A stretch of DNA of 64,000 nt from Cryobacterium inferilacus (GTDB lineage Bacteria; Actinomycetota; Actinomycetes; Actinomycetales; Microbacteriaceae), in assembly GCF_019599185.1 (NCBI RefSeq), contig NZ_JAIEUL010000003.1, positions 186,001-250,000 of the forward strand, in the 5' to 3' direction. The notes beneath the pieces are model-generated. The model did not search any database, was not told the DNA's origin, and saw only the letters and a program-made list of their open reading frames with translations. Made by a program: the position numbers and the translations under genes. Of this stretch, positions 63,183 to 64,000 are shown in pieces; the first letter of the stretch is position 1; each line of letters starts with the position of its first letter.

Positions 63183-64000
63183 TCAGTCGAGGGCGGCCAG
63201 CTGCTCCCCCGCCGCGAGTGCGTCACCCGGCGCGCGGAGCTGCCGCACGGTGCCCGCGCCTTCCGCCGTGATCGTGGTCTCCATCTTCATGGCCTCCATC
63301 ACCGCCACGGGGTCACCCGCGGCGACCTCGGTGCCGTCCTCGACCAGCCAGGCGATCAGCGTGCCGGCCATCGGCGCGACCAGGCCCGCGGGCGCATGGG
63401 CAGGGGTCGCCGAGCCGGGTGCCACGGTGACGGATGCCACGGGCAGGGCCCCGGCACCGGCCGGCATCCGCAGGGTATGGCGGCGGCCGTCGATCTCGAT
63501 CCAGCTGCTGGTGATCCCGGGCTGCTCGGGCTCGGGTTGCAGCGTCTCGGCGGGGATCCGCTCGGAGAAAGCGGTCTCGATCCACTGGGTGTGTACCCGC
63601 AGCGCCTCGCCGGTGAAGTCGTCGTCGCCGAGCACCGCCCGGTGGAACGGCAACACCGACGCGATGCCCTCGAGCGCGAACTCGTCCACGGCGCGGCGGG
63701 CCCGGCGGATGGCGATCTGGCGGGTGGGGCCGGTGACGATGAGCTTGGCCAGCATTGAGTCGAACCGGCCGGAGACCACCGTGCCGGTCTCGACACCCGA
63801 ATCGACCCGGATGCCCGGCCCGGTGGGCGGGGCGAACCGGGTGATCACGCCGGGCGTGGGCAGGAAGCCGCGCGCGGCATCCTCGGCGTTGATACGGAAT
63901 TCGATCGAGTGCCCGGTAGGCGCCGGGGTGGCCTGCACCGACAGCGGCAGCCCCTCCGCGATGCGCAGCTGTTCGGCGACGATGTCGACGCCGGTGGTCT
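63183..64000 (-). CDS. Acetyl/propionyl-CoA carboxylase alpha subunit (C-terminal part)
   Basis: Partial: the gene runs off the right edge, so its 5' part is missing. The visible 272 residues hold the end of the biotin carboxylase domain ('TTGVDIVAEQLRIAEG', 'HSIEFRINAEDAARGFLPTPG', 'RFDSMLAKLIVTG'), a linker, and the biotin carrier domain with 'VMEAMKMETTITA', whose Lys carries biotin. The biotin carboxylase makes carboxybiotin from ATP and bicarbonate, and the carrier passes it to a beta subunit for malonyl- or methylmalonyl-CoA. Subunit order is that of the actinobacterial AccA. Confidence 0.92.
   Translation of the reverse strand, partial: TTGVDIVAEQLRIAEGLPLSVQATPAPTGHSIEFRINAEDAARGFLPTPGVITRFAPPTGPGIRVDSGVETGTVVSGRFDSMLAKLIVTGPTRQIAIRRARRAVDEFALEGIASVLPFHRAVLGDDDFTGEALRVHTQWIETAFSERIPAETLQPEPEQPGITSSWIEIDGRRHTLRMPAGAGALPVASVTVAPGSATPAHAPAGLVAPMAGTLIAWLVEDGTEVAAGDPVAVMEAMKMETTITAEGAGTVRQLRAPGDALAAGEQLAALD

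Overview
The window is chromosomal DNA from a high-GC Gram-positive actinobacterium, most likely a member of the Microbacteriaceae (Cryobacterium-like; this is an inference). The evidence is the G/C-biased third codon positions, GTG starts, many starts placed 6-7 nt after a TANNNT -10 box (leaderless genes), a dnaK-grpE-dnaJ-hspR operon with HAIR operators, an acyl-CoA carboxylase alpha chain of actinobacterial type, and a GGTTGAGCCTGTCGAGA-type extragenic repeat. I saw no rRNA, tRNA, insertion sequence, prophage or CRISPR array. Coding density is high, and no gap above about 280 bp lacks a gene or gene remnant.

Layout, 0-22 kb. A DUF1257-like protein and a helix-hairpin-helix membrane protein (0-1.4 kb) are followed by an ATP-grasp ligase with a flavin monooxygenase, divergent from two PLP sulfur-amino-acid enzymes (1.4-6.4 kb). 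Next come a sensor kinase broken by an in-frame amber codon, and an N-domain-less ClpB under a perfect HAIR operator (6.4-10.4 kb). Then an aldo/keto reductase divergent from an XRE/MmyB-type regulator, umuDC, and a manganese exporter behind a yybP-ykoY-type riboswitch (10.5-15 kb). At 15-17 kb are a two-domain VOC dioxygenase-like protein, a MaoC protein and two gene remnants. At 17-21.4 kb a MetNIQ-type ABC transporter is co-directional with a second NtaA-type monooxygenase.

Layout, 21-54 kb. An amine-oxidation operon (aldehyde dehydrogenase, copper amine oxidase, Usp, APC permease) is followed by a MerR/MFS pair, a GT87-like membrane protein, a histidine phosphatase, an RsmC-like methyltransferase and a large SWIM-SNF2 helicase (21.6-36.4 kb). 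Then DUF1206, glutathione peroxidase, small exported proteins, a dihydrofolate-reductase-like protein, an arrestin-fold protein, and an aldo/keto reductase-epimerase-aldo/keto reductase-ABM operon with a LysR regulator (36.4-45.3 kb). The heat-shock operon (45.5-49.5 kb) is followed by a 2H phosphoesterase, a GNAT acetyltransferase, a UMF1-type transporter and a methionine aminopeptidase (49.6-52.9 kb).

Layout, 53-64 kb. This part is rich in regulators (three TetR, one MerR, one AraC, one small winged helix) and in deletion scars. They are a siderophore-type ABC ATPase remnant still carrying an iron box, a TetR gene fused tail to tail with a dehydrogenase remnant, a MerR gene cut into a convergent AraC gene, and a frameshifted lipoprotein. 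The window ends inside an acetyl/propionyl-CoA carboxylase alpha subunit.

Links between genes. HspR (45.5 kb) very likely controls both the dnaK operon and clpB, 39 kb apart, through identical HAIR elements. Two sulfur-related loci (2-6 kb and 17-21 kb) each pair an FMN monooxygenase with sulfur-amino-acid enzymes or a methionine-type importer, which suggests scavenging of organic sulfur. The amine operon forms an import, oxidative deamination and aldehyde oxidation route. I found no convincing wholly new system. The most unusual content is the cluster of gene-decay junctions and the amber-interrupted sensor kinase.
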